From contig JBBDWU010000023.1 in the NCBI GenBank assembly GCA_040902725.1, positions 1 to 34,680 of the forward strand: DNA of 34,680 nt. Reading direction: 5' to 3'. Made by a program: the position numbers and the translations under genes. Under the pieces are notes generated by a model. That model saw nothing but the letters and a program-made list of their open reading frames with translations, did not search any database and was not told the DNA's origin. This document shows, piece by piece, positions 1-7,748 of the stretch; within the stretch, counting starts at the first letter, position 1; each line of letters opens with the position of its first letter. The DNA is from JACVRU01 sp040902725. Its GTDB lineage: Bacteria > Actinomycetota > Thermoleophilia > Gaiellales > Gaiellaceae.

Positions 1-3
1 ATG

Positions 4-55
4 CCGACGGACTTCGCCACCGCCGAGCGGGTCCCTTCATAGAGTTAGAGGTTCT
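4..55 (+). repeat. Left copy of a 52-bp inverted repeat shared by both ends of the window
   Basis: Positions 4-55 are the exact reverse complement of 34629-34680. After one mismatch the match continues for four more bases (57-60 against 34624-34627). An identical sequence at both ends of a scaffold usually means that both ends stop at the same repeated sequence or assembly-graph node. The core metabolic genes inside make a linear replicon with true terminal repeats unlikely. Confidence 0.8.
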
Positions 56-94
56 TAGCGGCAACGACACGCTTTCGGCACGCCTGCGTCACCC

Positions 95-126
95 GTGCGT
101 GATTTTTGGCGACTAGGCTCACGCAC
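95..126 (-). terminator. Possible hairpin terminator after the ABC-F gene
   Basis: An 8-bp perfect inverted repeat (GTGCGTGA at 95-102, TCACGCAC at 119-126) with a 16-nt loop lies about 45 bases past the ABC-F stop codon. No clear T-tract follows on the minus strand, so intrinsic termination is only a suggestion. The rest of 1-171 shows no gene. Confidence 0.3.
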
Positions 127-171
127 AACGGGGAGGGAGGTGGGTATCCCGGTGTCAGACGCGTGTACCTC

Positions 172-2088
172 TTACGCGTCGGCGGAGGCGCGATCGCCCT
201 GCGCCGCCTCGAACAGCGGCTCCCACTGTGCCAGCAGCTTCTCCAGCTCCTCGCGCGCGCGCCGGTGCGCCGCGATCGTGTCCACGTCCTGCCAGTCGTC
301 CGCCAGTCGCCGCTCGAGCTCGGCCACCTCCGCCTCGCGCCCCGCGATCTCGGCCTCGAGTCGCTCGAGCTCGTTCCCCCGCCTGCGCTTGGGTTGCGGC
401 CTCGGCTGCGCTTGCCGCTTCGGCTTCACCACCTCCCGCTCGGGCGCCGGCGGCGCGGCCCGCTCGTCCCGTACCCGCACGTACTCGGCCCAGCCGCCGT
501 CGTAGGAGCGCACCGTCTCGGCTTCGATCGCGAGCGTCCGCTCGGCCACCGCGTCGACGAGCGCCCGGTCGTGGGAGACGAGCAGCACGGTCCCGGGGAA
601 TGCCTCCAGCGCGGCCTCGAGGGCCTCGCGGCTCTCGAGGTCGAGATGGTTCGTCGGCTCGTCGAGGACGAGGAAGTTCGCGCCCGAGGCGACGACGACC
701 GCCAGCGCGAGCCGCCGGCGCTCGCCCCCCGAGAGTACGGCCACCGCCTTCTCGTGGGCGTCCCAGCCCGAGAACAGGAATCGCCCGAGGAGTGATTGCG
801 CCTGCCCGCGCTGCAACCCCGTCATCGTCTGAACGCACTGGAGCACCGAGCCGCGCTCGTCGAGCTCGAGCTCCTGCTGCGAGAAGTACCCCGGGACGAC
901 CCCGTAGCCCAGCCGGGCCGTCCCCGCAGCCGGCTCGCCCTTGCCGAGGATCGTCTCCAGCAGCGTCGTCTTCCCGGAGCCGTTCGGGCCGACGAGCGCC
1001 ATGTGCTCGCCGCGCTCGATCGCGAACGACACCTCTTCGACCAGACGCTTCTTGCCCGCCGAGAGCGCCAGGCTCTCGACCTCGACGACCGTCCGGCCGC
1101 TGCGAGCGGGCTTGAGGAACTCGAAGCCGAGCGTTCGCGTTCGCCGCCTCAACAGCGCGACCTCTCCGGTCGCCTCTGAATGCTCCTTCTCGAGCCGCCC
1201 GATCTGCGTCAGCTTCGCCTGCGCCTGCTTCGCCTTGTCCTTCTTGGCCCGGAACCGCTCGACGAAGCGCTCGAGCCGGGCGATGTCCACCGCGATGCGC
1301 TCGGCGGTCTTCTGCGCATGCTCGGCCCGCTGCGCTTTCTCGAGCCGCCAGGCGTGCCACGGGCCGGGGAAGTACGTCGAGCGCCCCGCGACGAGTTCGA
1401 GCGTTGCACTGGTCACGGCCTCGAGGAACCAGCGGTCGTGCGCGACGAGGATGACGCCGGCGTCCAGCGAGGCGAGCTCGCGCTCCAGCCACTCCAGGCT
1501 CGCGACGTCGAGATGGTTGGTCGGCTCGTCGAGCAGCAGCAGGTCGGGATCGCCTCCCAGCGAGCGCGCGAGCGAGGCGCGCGTCAGCTCGCCGCCGGAG
1601 AAAGTGGTCAGCGAGCGGTCGAGATCGTCCTCGCGGAAGCCGAGCCCGCGCACCACGGCCGTCGCCCGGTCGCGCCAGGCATACCCGCCCGCGTGCTCGA
1701 GTCGCGCCTGGGCTTCGGCGTAGCGCCGCAGGGTCGCCTGCGCGTGGTCGCCGCCCGCCATCGCCTGCTCGAGCCGGTGGAGCTCTTCTTCGGTGGCGAC
1801 GAGGTCGCGGGCGCCTTCGAGCACGTACTCGCGCAGCGTCAGCTCGCGGTCGAGCGGCGGGCGCTGGTCGTGGAGCGCCACCCGCGTGCCCTTCTGGAAG
1901 GCGAGCTCGCCGCCATGGATCTCGGTCTCCCCGGCCAGCATGCGCAGCAGCGTCGTCTTCCCGGCGCCGTTCGGTCCGGCGAGGGCGACGCGGTCGCGGC
2001 GCTCGACCTTGAACGACACGCCGTCGAACAGGACGTCGCCCGCGAGCTCCTTCCGTAGATTGGTAGCGATGACGACTGCCACGGCCAC
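172..2088 (-). CDS. ABC-F family ATPase (ribosome-associated, duplicated ATP-binding cassette)
   Basis: This 638-residue protein has two ATP-binding cassettes on one chain and no membrane segments, which defines the ABC-F family; members act on the ribosome as translation factors or antibiotic-protection proteins. Cassette 1 has Walker A GPNGAGKT (residues 38-45), signature FSGGE and Walker B LLLLDEPTNHLD. Cassette 2 has GPNGSGKT near residue 365, signature LSGGE and LVLDEPTNHLD. A linker rich in Lys, Arg and Glu separates them. The C-terminus, after a Pro/Lys/Arg-rich stretch, is a predicted coiled coil like that of Uup-type members. The ATG at 2088 starts directly before the first cassette. 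The subfamily (Uup, EttA or resistance type) cannot be fixed by eye. Confidence 0.93.
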   Translation of the reverse strand: MAVAVVIATNLRKELAGDVLFDGVSFKVERRDRVALAGPNGAGKTTLLRMLAGETEIHGGELAFQKGTRVALHDQRPPLDRELTLREYVLEGARDLVATEEELHRLEQAMAGGDHAQATLRRYAEAQARLEHAGGYAWRDRATAVVRGLGFREDDLDRSLTTFSGGELTRASLARSLGGDPDLLLLDEPTNHLDVASLEWLERELASLDAGVILVAHDRWFLEAVTSATLELVAGRSTYFPGPWHAWRLEKAQRAEHAQKTAERIAVDIARLERFVERFRAKKDKAKQAQAKLTQIGRLEKEHSEATGEVALLRRRTRTLGFEFLKPARSGRTVVEVESLALSAGKKRLVEEVSFAIERGEHMALVGPNGSGKTTLLETILGKGEPAAGTARLGYGVVPGYFSQQELELDERGSVLQCVQTMTGLQRGQAQSLLGRFLFSGWDAHEKAVAVLSGGERRRLALAVVVASGANFLVLDEPTNHLDLESREALEAALEAFPGTVLLVSHDRALVDAVAERTLAIEAETVRSYDGGWAEYVRVRDERAAPPAPEREVVKPKRQAQPRPQPKRRRGNELERLEAEIAGREAEVAELERRLADDWQDVDTIAAHRRAREELEKLLAQWEPLFEAAQGDRASADA

Positions 2089-2212
2089 ACTGTATGCGGC
2101 GACGGGCGACGGTTTGGCGCGGATTCGGGACGGCGAAGTGGAGGAGCTGGGAGGTCCCGCGCGTTGGGTCGCGGTCGGCTCGGACGGCTCGGTTCCGCTC
2201 GCCCTCGCCTAG
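2069..2212 (+). pseudogene. Possible N-terminal remnant of a BNR/WD40-like repeat protein
   Basis: A 47-codon reading frame begins at ATG 2069 and stops at 2212, overlapping the start of the ABC-F gene and the stop of the transketolase gene on the other strand. Its N-terminus (TLYAATGDGLARI) resembles the first blade of sialidase-like or WD40/YVTN repeat proteins, but nothing follows. It may be the stump of a lost gene or chance. It is listed because it is the only plus-strand coding-like sequence between the two genes. Confidence 0.2.
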
Positions 2213-4032
2213 GCCGTCGCGGCCTCCCGAACGAGCCGCCGCGCGGCCTCCGCGATGTGCTCGGCGTCGATCCCCGCCGCGGCGAGCAATTCCGCCGGCT
2301 TCCCGGAGTGCGGCAGCTCGGTGACGGCCAGCTTCACGAGCCGCGGCCGCTCCTCCGCGTCGGCCAGCGCCGCCAGCACCGCCTCGCCGAGCCCGCCTTC
2401 GGCCCAGTGATCCTCGACGGTGACGATCGGCGACCCGAGGCCGCGCAGCGTCTCGGCGTCGATTGGCTTGACGGAGTAGCAGTCGACCACCCGTGCGCCG
2501 ATGCCCTCGTTCGCCAGGGCCTCGGCGGCCTGCAGCGCTTCGTGGACGGTGATGCCGGCGGCGACGATCGCGACGTCGTCCCCCTCGCGCAGCGTCCGCG
2601 AGCCGCCGACGGGGAACTCCTCCCCCGCCTCGTACAGGACGGGCGTGTCGCCCCGCGTCGTGCGCAGGTACGAGATCCCCTCCAGGTCGGCCATCGCGCG
2701 CACGAGCTGGCTCGTCTGGTTGCCGTCACAGGGATAGAGCACGGTCGAGCCGCTGACGGCGCGGAACGCGGCGAGATCCTCCAGCCCCATCTGGGAGGGC
2801 CCGTCCTCGCCGATCGAGACGCCCGCATGCGAGCCGCACAGCTTCAGCGTCGCGCGGCTGACGGCGGCCATGCGGACGAAGTCGTACGCGCGCGTCATGA
2901 AGGCGGCGAAGGTGGACGCGAACGGCTTCCAGCCGAGCACCTGCAGCCCGACCGCCGCCGCCACCATCTGCTGCTCCGCGATGTACATCTCGAAGTACCG
3001 CTCCGGATGGGCCGCGGCGAAGATCTCGGCGAACGTCGAGTTCGAGACCTCGCCGTCGAGTGCGACCACGTCGCCCCGCTCGCCGCCGAGCGCCGCCAGG
3101 GCCTCGCCGTAGGCCTTCCGGGTCGAGACCTCCGAGCCCACCTCGTAGGCCGGCCAGTCGCGCGCCGCCGGCTTGAACCGGTGCGGCTCGCCTGCGGCCG
3201 GCTTGGTGACGTCCACCCGGATGTTGCGCACGCCGCCGAGCTCCTCGACCGCCTCCTCGGCGACCGCCTTCCCGTGCCAGCCGGGCTGGTCCTCGACCTT
3301 CGAGTAGCCCTTGCCCTTGAGCGTGCGCGCGACGATCGCCGTCGGCTTGCCGGTCGTGGCCGCCGCCGCCCGGTAGGCGGCGTCGATCTGCTCCACGTCG
3401 TGGCCGTCGACCTCGAGCGCGTGCCAGCCGAAGGCGCGCAGGCGCTCCGAGTAGGAGGAGAGATTCCAGCCGTGCATCGTCTCGCCGCGCTGACCGAGCC
3501 GGTTCACGTCGATGATCGCGGTCAGGTTGTCGAGCTCGTAGAACGCGGCGTGCTCGGCGGCCTCCCACATCGAGCCCTCCGCCATCTCGCTGTCGCCGCA
3601 GATCACCCAGACCCGGAACGGCAGCCGGTCGAGCCGCTTTCCCGCCAGCGCTATCCCGACGCCGATCGGCAGCCCCTGGCCGAGGGAGCCGGTGGCGACG
3701 TCGACCCACGGCAGCACCGGCACCGGGTGGCCCTCGAGCCGGCTGCCGAACTGCCGGTACGTCATGAACTCCTCTTCGGAGATCGCGCCGGCGGCGCGGA
3801 AGAGCCCGTAGACGAGCGGCGACGCGTGGCCCTTCGAGAAGACGAGCCGGTCGTTGCGCGGGTTCGGCGCGTCGTCGAAGTCGTAGCGGAAGTGCTCGGC
3901 GAGGAGCACGGCGGCGAGGTCGGCCGCGGACATCGAGGAGGTCGGATGGCCGGAGCCCGCCTTGGCGCTGGCCCGCACCGCATCGACCCGCAGCTGCTGC
4001 CCGAGCTCGCGCCAGAGTGCCGGGTCGCTCAT
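2209..4032 (-). CDS. tkt: Transketolase
   Basis: This 607-residue thiamine-diphosphate enzyme transfers two-carbon ketol units between pentose phosphate and glycolytic sugars. The order of motifs is complete: GSGHPTSSMS near the N-terminus, KGHASP, GSLGQGLPIGVG, the ThDP/metal motif GDSEMAEGSMWEAA (GDSE where many enzymes have GDGE) with IIDVNRLGQ, then the pyrimidine domain with IAEQQM, STFAAFMTRAYDFVRMAA and SIGEDGPSQMGLEDLA, and a C-terminal domain. The length fits the shorter, roughly 610-620 residue type. The frame is open further upstream to 4641, but that part lies antisense to rpiB; the ATG at 4032 puts the start at the conserved N-terminus. It is divergent from rpiB with only 21 bases between the start codons. 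Confidence 0.95.
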   Translation of the reverse strand: MSDPALWRELGQQLRVDAVRASAKAGSGHPTSSMSAADLAAVLLAEHFRYDFDDAPNPRNDRLVFSKGHASPLVYGLFRAAGAISEEEFMTYRQFGSRLEGHPVPVLPWVDVATGSLGQGLPIGVGIALAGKRLDRLPFRVWVICGDSEMAEGSMWEAAEHAAFYELDNLTAIIDVNRLGQRGETMHGWNLSSYSERLRAFGWHALEVDGHDVEQIDAAYRAAAATTGKPTAIVARTLKGKGYSKVEDQPGWHGKAVAEEAVEELGGVRNIRVDVTKPAAGEPHRFKPAARDWPAYEVGSEVSTRKAYGEALAALGGERGDVVALDGEVSNSTFAEIFAAAHPERYFEMYIAEQQMVAAAVGLQVLGWKPFASTFAAFMTRAYDFVRMAAVSRATLKLCGSHAGVSIGEDGPSQMGLEDLAAFRAVSGSTVLYPCDGNQTSQLVRAMADLEGISYLRTTRGDTPVLYEAGEEFPVGGSRTLREGDDVAIVAAGITVHEALQAAEALANEGIGARVVDCYSVKPIDAETLRGLGSPIVTVEDHWAEGGLGEAVLAALADAEERPRLVKLAVTELPHSGKPAELLAAAGIDAEHIAEAARRLVREAATA

Positions 4033-4053
4033 CGCGAGTAACGTAACCCCTGG
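4033..4053. promoter_or_regulatory. 21-bp divergent intergenic region between tkt and rpiB
   Basis: Only 21 bases separate the two divergent start codons. On the plus strand TAACGT (4039-4044) sits about 10 bases before the rpiB ATG and fits a -10 element for a leaderless transcript. The reverse strand has a similar TACGTT. There is no room for two ordinary promoters with leaders, so at least one gene is probably leaderless or transcribed from inside its neighbour. This is inferred from spacing and a weak motif match. Confidence 0.35.
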
Positions 4054-4512
4054 ATGAAGGTCGCCGTCGCGTTCGACCACCGCGGCGTCAAGCTCCGCGA
4101 CCGCCTGCTCGAGGAGCTCGCCGCGCTCGGCCACGAGGTCGTCGATCTCGGCACCGACTCCGCCGCCGAGCGGGTCGACTACCCCGACAAGGCGCAGGAG
4201 CTGGGGGACGAGATCCTGGCCGGCCGGGCCGAGCGCGGCGTCCTCGTCTGCGGCTCCGGCGTCGGCGCTTCCGTCGCCGCGTCCAAGCTGCCGGGAATCC
4301 GCGCCGCCATCTGCCACGACGTCTACTCGGCCCACCAGGGCGTCGAGCACGACGACATGAACGTGCTCTGCCTGGGCTCCGAGGTCGTCGGCGCCGAACT
4401 GGCCGCGGATCTCGTGCGCGCCTTCCTCCAGGCACGATTCGACGGCGGCGAGCGTTATCTCAAGAGACTGGCGAAGATCGAGGCGATGGAAAGGACGATG
4501 TCCCGTGGCTGA
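4054..4512 (+). CDS. rpiB: Ribose-5-phosphate isomerase B
   Basis: This 152-residue protein of the RpiB/LacAB family interconverts ribose 5-phosphate and ribulose 5-phosphate. The N-terminal phosphate-binding motif reads FDHRG (usually DHAG), followed by VVDLGTDS and DYPDKA. The catalytic cysteine lies in VCGSGVGASVAASK, and the second substrate-binding stretch HDVYSAHQGVEHDDMNVLCLG carries the expected His and Asn. It is the first gene of the pentose phosphate operon; its stop codon lies inside the start of tal (8-base overlap). Some family members prefer allose 6-phosphate, but the operon argues for the pentose substrate. Confidence 0.93.
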   Translation: MKVAVAFDHRGVKLRDRLLEELAALGHEVVDLGTDSAAERVDYPDKAQELGDEILAGRAERGVLVCGSGVGASVAASKLPGIRAAICHDVYSAHQGVEHDDMNVLCLGSEVVGAELAADLVRAFLQARFDGGERYLKRLAKIEAMERTMSRG

Positions 4513-5614
4513 GTCGAGGCTCCACAAGCTGTCCGCGGTCGGACAGAGCGTCTGGGTCGACACGATCACCCGCGAATGGCTCCAGGACGGCACGCTCCGG
4601 CGGCTGATGCAGGAGCACGCCGTCGTCGGCGTCACCTCCAACCCGACGATCTTCCAGAAGGCGATCTCGTCCGGCAGCGCCTACGACGAGCAGCTGAAGG
4701 GGCTGCTCGAGGAGCTGGACGACCCGAAGGAGATCTTCTACCGGCTCGCCGTGAAGGACATTCAGGACGCGTGCGACACGCTGCGGCCTGTCTGGGACGG
4801 CGGCGGCGGGAAGGACGGCTACGTCTCGATGGAGGTCGACCCGACCCTCGCGTACGACCAGGAGGGGACGATCGAGGAGGCGCTGCGCTTCCACGAGTGG
4901 ATCGACCGGCCGAATCTCTTCGTCAAGATCCCCGCCACCCACGACGGGCTCGGCGCGATCGAGGAGTGCATCGCCCGCGGCCGCTCGATCAACGTCACGC
5001 TGATCTTCTCGCTCGACCGGTACCGCGAGGTCGCCGAGGCCTACATCCGCGGCCTCGAGCGGCTCGTCGAGGGGGGCGGCGACCCGGCGCCCGTCGCGTC
5101 GGTTGCCAGCTTCTTCGTCTCCCGGGTCGACACCGAGGCTGACCGGCGGCTCGAGGAGATCGGCGGGCCGGCGCTCGCGCTGCGTGGCCAGCTCGCGATC
5201 GCCAACGCGAAGCTCGCCTACCAGGCCTGGGGCGAGCTCTTCTCCGGGGAGCGCTGGGAGGCGCTCGCCGCGCGCGGCGCGACCAACCAGCGCTGCCTCT
5301 GGGCCTCCACGTCGACCAAGAACCCCGAGTACCGCGACGTGCTCTATGTCGAGGAGCTGATCGGCCCGGAGACGGTGAACACGATGCCGCTCGAGACGAT
5401 CGAGGCCTTCCAGGACCACGGCGAGGTGCGGCCGACGCTCGAGGAGGACGTCGACGAGGCCCGCGGGCTGTTCGAGCGGCTCGCGGCGACCGGTGTCGAC
5501 TACGCCGACGTCACCGATACGCTCGAGCGCGAGGGCGTCGAGAAGTTCAGCGATTCGTTCCGCGAGCTGCTCGAGGGCGTCGAGGCGAAGCGCGGCGAGC
5601 TCGTCAAGGCGTGA
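4505..5614 (+). CDS. tal: Transaldolase
   Basis: The product (369 residues, GTG start) transfers the dihydroxyacetone unit from sedoheptulose 7-phosphate in the non-oxidative pentose phosphate pathway. It is the long actinobacterial/cyanobacterial type. Visible motifs are GVTSNPTIFQKAI near residue 45, the Schiff-base lysine in LFVKIPAT, INVTLIFSLDRY, and SVASFFVSRVDTEAD. The GTG at 4505 gives the family N-terminus (HKLSAVGQSVWVDTI) and overlaps the rpiB stop by 8 bases. The stop codon overlaps the pgi start as GTGA (5611-5614), which suggests coupled translation. In some bacteria tal and pgi are fused into one bifunctional protein; here they are split exactly at that joint. Confidence 0.95.
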   Translation: MAESRLHKLSAVGQSVWVDTITREWLQDGTLRRLMQEHAVVGVTSNPTIFQKAISSGSAYDEQLKGLLEELDDPKEIFYRLAVKDIQDACDTLRPVWDGGGGKDGYVSMEVDPTLAYDQEGTIEEALRFHEWIDRPNLFVKIPATHDGLGAIEECIARGRSINVTLIFSLDRYREVAEAYIRGLERLVEGGGDPAPVASVASFFVSRVDTEADRRLEEIGGPALALRGQLAIANAKLAYQAWGELFSGERWEALAARGATNQRCLWASTSTKNPEYRDVLYVEELIGPETVNTMPLETIEAFQDHGEVRPTLEEDVDEARGLFERLAATGVDYADVTDTLEREGVEKFSDSFRELLEGVEAKRGELVKA

Positions 5615-6882
5615 GCGTCCTCGCGCCCGCCGAGCTCGTCGAGCGGATCTGGGCGCACGACCCCACCGTATGGACCGGCGCCGACGAGGCGCACTGGCTC
5701 GGCTGGCTCGACGAGCCGCTGCGAATGCGCGAGCGGGTCGACGAGCTCGTCGCCTTCGCGGCCGAGACCGACGTCGACGACGTCGTGCTGCTGGGGATGG
5801 GCGGCTCGAGCCTTGCCCCGCTCGTCCTCGCCCGCGCGTTCGGCGCCGAGCGCTTCCACGTGCTCGACACGACTCACCCGGCGGCGATCCGGCGGCTCGA
5901 GAGCTCGCTCGACCTCGGCCGCGTGCTCTTCGTCGTCTCGTCGAAGTCGGGGACGACGATCGAGACGCGCTCCCAGCTCGAGTACTTCCACGCTCGCGGC
6001 GGCACGTTCGTGGCCGTGACCGATCCCGGCTCGCCGCTCGCGGACGCCCCCGGAATCGGGCGCGTCTTCCACGGCGAGCCGACGATCGGCGGGCGCTACT
6101 CGGCGCTGTCGGCGTTCGGGCTCGTCCCCGCGGTGCTGATGGGCGTCGACCTGGTGCGGCTGCTGGAGCGCGCGGAGGAGATGCGCGAGGCCTGCCGCCT
6201 CGGCGAGGGCAACCCCGGCCTCGAGCTCGGGCTCGAGCTCGCGGACACGGCGTTCGTCGAGGTGGCCGGCGACTTCGGCCTCTGGACGGAGCAGTTGCTC
6301 GCGGAATCCACGGGCAAGGACGGCAAGGGGATCGTCCCGGTGGCCGAGGGAGGCACGCCCTTCGAGGTGCGGCTCCCGGACCCGTACGAGCTGGGGCAGG
6401 AGCTCTTCCGCTGGGAGTTCGCCACGGCCGTCGCGGGGGCGCAGCTCGGCGTCAACCCCTTCGACCAGCCGAACGTGCAGGAGGCGAAGGACCGGACGCA
6501 GGCGGTGCTCGGCGGCGGCGAGCCTGAGCTCGAGCCCGAAGGCGATCTCGACCGGCTCCTCGTAGACGCGGGCGACGGCGACTGGGTGGCCGTTCAGGCC
6601 TTCATCGACCCCGCGCGCGAGGCGGAGCTCGAGCCGCTGCTGGCGCGCATCGAGCTGCCGTACGCGGTCGGCCTCGGCCCGCGCTACCTCCACTCGACTG
6701 GCCAGCTGCACAAGGGCGGGCCCGACACGGTGATCGCCGTCCAGGTCGTCGACGACCTCGGCGAGGAGCTGCCCATCCCCGGCCGCGACTTCGGCTTCCG
6801 CCGGCTGATCGCGGCCCAGGCCGCCGGGGATTACGAGGCGCTGAAGGAACGGGGGCGGCGAGTATGCCGGGTGCGTCTGTGA
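5611..6882 (+). CDS. pgi: Glucose-6-phosphate isomerase
   Basis: This 423-residue protein with two SIS sugar-isomerase folds interconverts glucose 6-phosphate and fructose 6-phosphate, feeding carbon between glycolysis and the oxidative branch. Seen are LLGMGGSSLAPLVL (first phosphate-binding loop), VVSSKSGTTIET (the SIS signature), and ELGQELFRWEFATAVAG in the second half. It is shorter than the roughly 550-residue E. coli enzyme and matches the compact type found fused to transaldolase in some species. The GTG start at 5611 overlaps the tal stop by 4 bases, and the stop overlaps a GTG start of the next gene in the same way, so the genes are probably translated as a coupled block. Confidence 0.92.
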   Translation: MSVLAPAELVERIWAHDPTVWTGADEAHWLGWLDEPLRMRERVDELVAFAAETDVDDVVLLGMGGSSLAPLVLARAFGAERFHVLDTTHPAAIRRLESSLDLGRVLFVVSSKSGTTIETRSQLEYFHARGGTFVAVTDPGSPLADAPGIGRVFHGEPTIGGRYSALSAFGLVPAVLMGVDLVRLLERAEEMREACRLGEGNPGLELGLELADTAFVEVAGDFGLWTEQLLAESTGKDGKGIVPVAEGGTPFEVRLPDPYELGQELFRWEFATAVAGAQLGVNPFDQPNVQEAKDRTQAVLGGGEPELEPEGDLDRLLVDAGDGDWVAVQAFIDPAREAELEPLLARIELPYAVGLGPRYLHSTGQLHKGGPDTVIAVQVVDDLGEELPIPGRDFGFRRLIAAQAAGDYEALKERGRRVCRVRL

Positions 6883-7748
6883 AGCTCGGGATGGTCGGGC
6901 TCGGCCGGATGGGGGGCGGCATGACCGAGCGCCTTCGCAAGGCCGGGCACACGGTGCAGACCTACGACCCGAACATCGAATCGACGGCGGCCTCGCTGGA
7001 GGAGCTGGTCGCCCAGCTCGAGGCGCCGCGGGCGGTGTGGCTGATGATCCCCGCGGGGCCCGTCACCGAGCTGGCCTTCCAGGAGTTGCTCGGCTTGCTC
7101 GAGGAGGACGACACGATCGTCGACGGCGGCAACTCCAACTTCCGCGACTCGGTCCGCCGCGGCGAGGAGGCCGGTGCCCGCAACCTCCATTTCGTCGACG
7201 CCGGAGTCTCCGGCGGCATCTGGGGCCTGAAGGAGGGGTTCTGCCTCATGGTCGGGGGCGACGACACGGCGGTCGGACGGCTCGAGCCCGTCTTCCTCGC
7301 GCTCGCGCCCGAGGGTGGCTACGCCCATGTCGGCAAGGGAGGCGCGGGCCACTTCGTGAAGATGGTCCACAACGGCATCGAGTACGGGCTGATGCAGGCC
7401 TACGCCGAGGGCTTCGACCTCCTGAACGCGAGCCCCGACTTCGAGCTCGACCTCCGCCAGGTCGCCGCGCTCTGGAACCAGGGGTCGGTCGTCCGCTCGT
7501 GGCTGCTCCAGCTGCTCGAGCAGGCGCTGACCGACCATCCGGGCCTCGTGGGTGTCCGCGGGTACGTCGAGGATTCCGGCGAGGGCCGCTGGACGGTGCA
7601 GGAGGCGATCGACGCGGCCGTCCCGGTCCCGGCCATCGCGCTGGCGCTCTTCGCCCGCTTCGCCTCGCGCCAGGACGAGTCGTTCGCCGCGAAGGTGAAC
7701 GCCGCCCTCCGCGGCCAGTTCGGCGGTCACGACGTTCTGACCGAGTGA
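6879..7748 (+). CDS. gnd: 6-phosphogluconate dehydrogenase, decarboxylating, short type
   Basis: The product (289 residues) converts 6-phosphogluconate to ribulose 5-phosphate and CO2. The Rossmann motif GMVGLGRMGGGM is at the N-terminus, followed by VDGGNSNFRDS, the substrate-binding DAGVSGGIWGLKEGFCLMVGG, and the catalytic stretch GKGGAGHFVKMVHNGIEYGLMQAY with Lys and His. The length of about 290-300 residues marks the short, GndA/YqeC-like class, which often uses NAD; the cofactor here is not proven. The GTG at 6879 gives the conserved N-terminus and repeats the 4-base GTGA overlap with pgi; an ATG at 6864 is the alternative. The TGA stop shares its last base with the zwf ATG. Confidence 0.92.
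   Translation: MKLGMVGLGRMGGGMTERLRKAGHTVQTYDPNIESTAASLEELVAQLEAPRAVWLMIPAGPVTELAFQELLGLLEEDDTIVDGGNSNFRDSVRRGEEAGARNLHFVDAGVSGGIWGLKEGFCLMVGGDDTAVGRLEPVFLALAPEGGYAHVGKGGAGHFVKMVHNGIEYGLMQAYAEGFDLLNASPDFELDLRQVAALWNQGSVVRSWLLQLLEQALTDHPGLVGVRGYVEDSGEGRWTVQEAIDAAVPVPAIALALFARFASRQDESFAAKVNAALRGQFGGHDVLTE

Noticed and set aside
4033..4641. N-terminal extension of transketolase to 810 residues
   Set aside because: The added 203 residues lie antisense to rpiB and tal and match nothing in transketolases; the ATG at 4032 gives the normal start.
5500..6711. Minus-strand 403-codon frame opposite pgi
   Set aside because: Low-complexity Arg/Glu/Leu composition and complete overlap with pgi.
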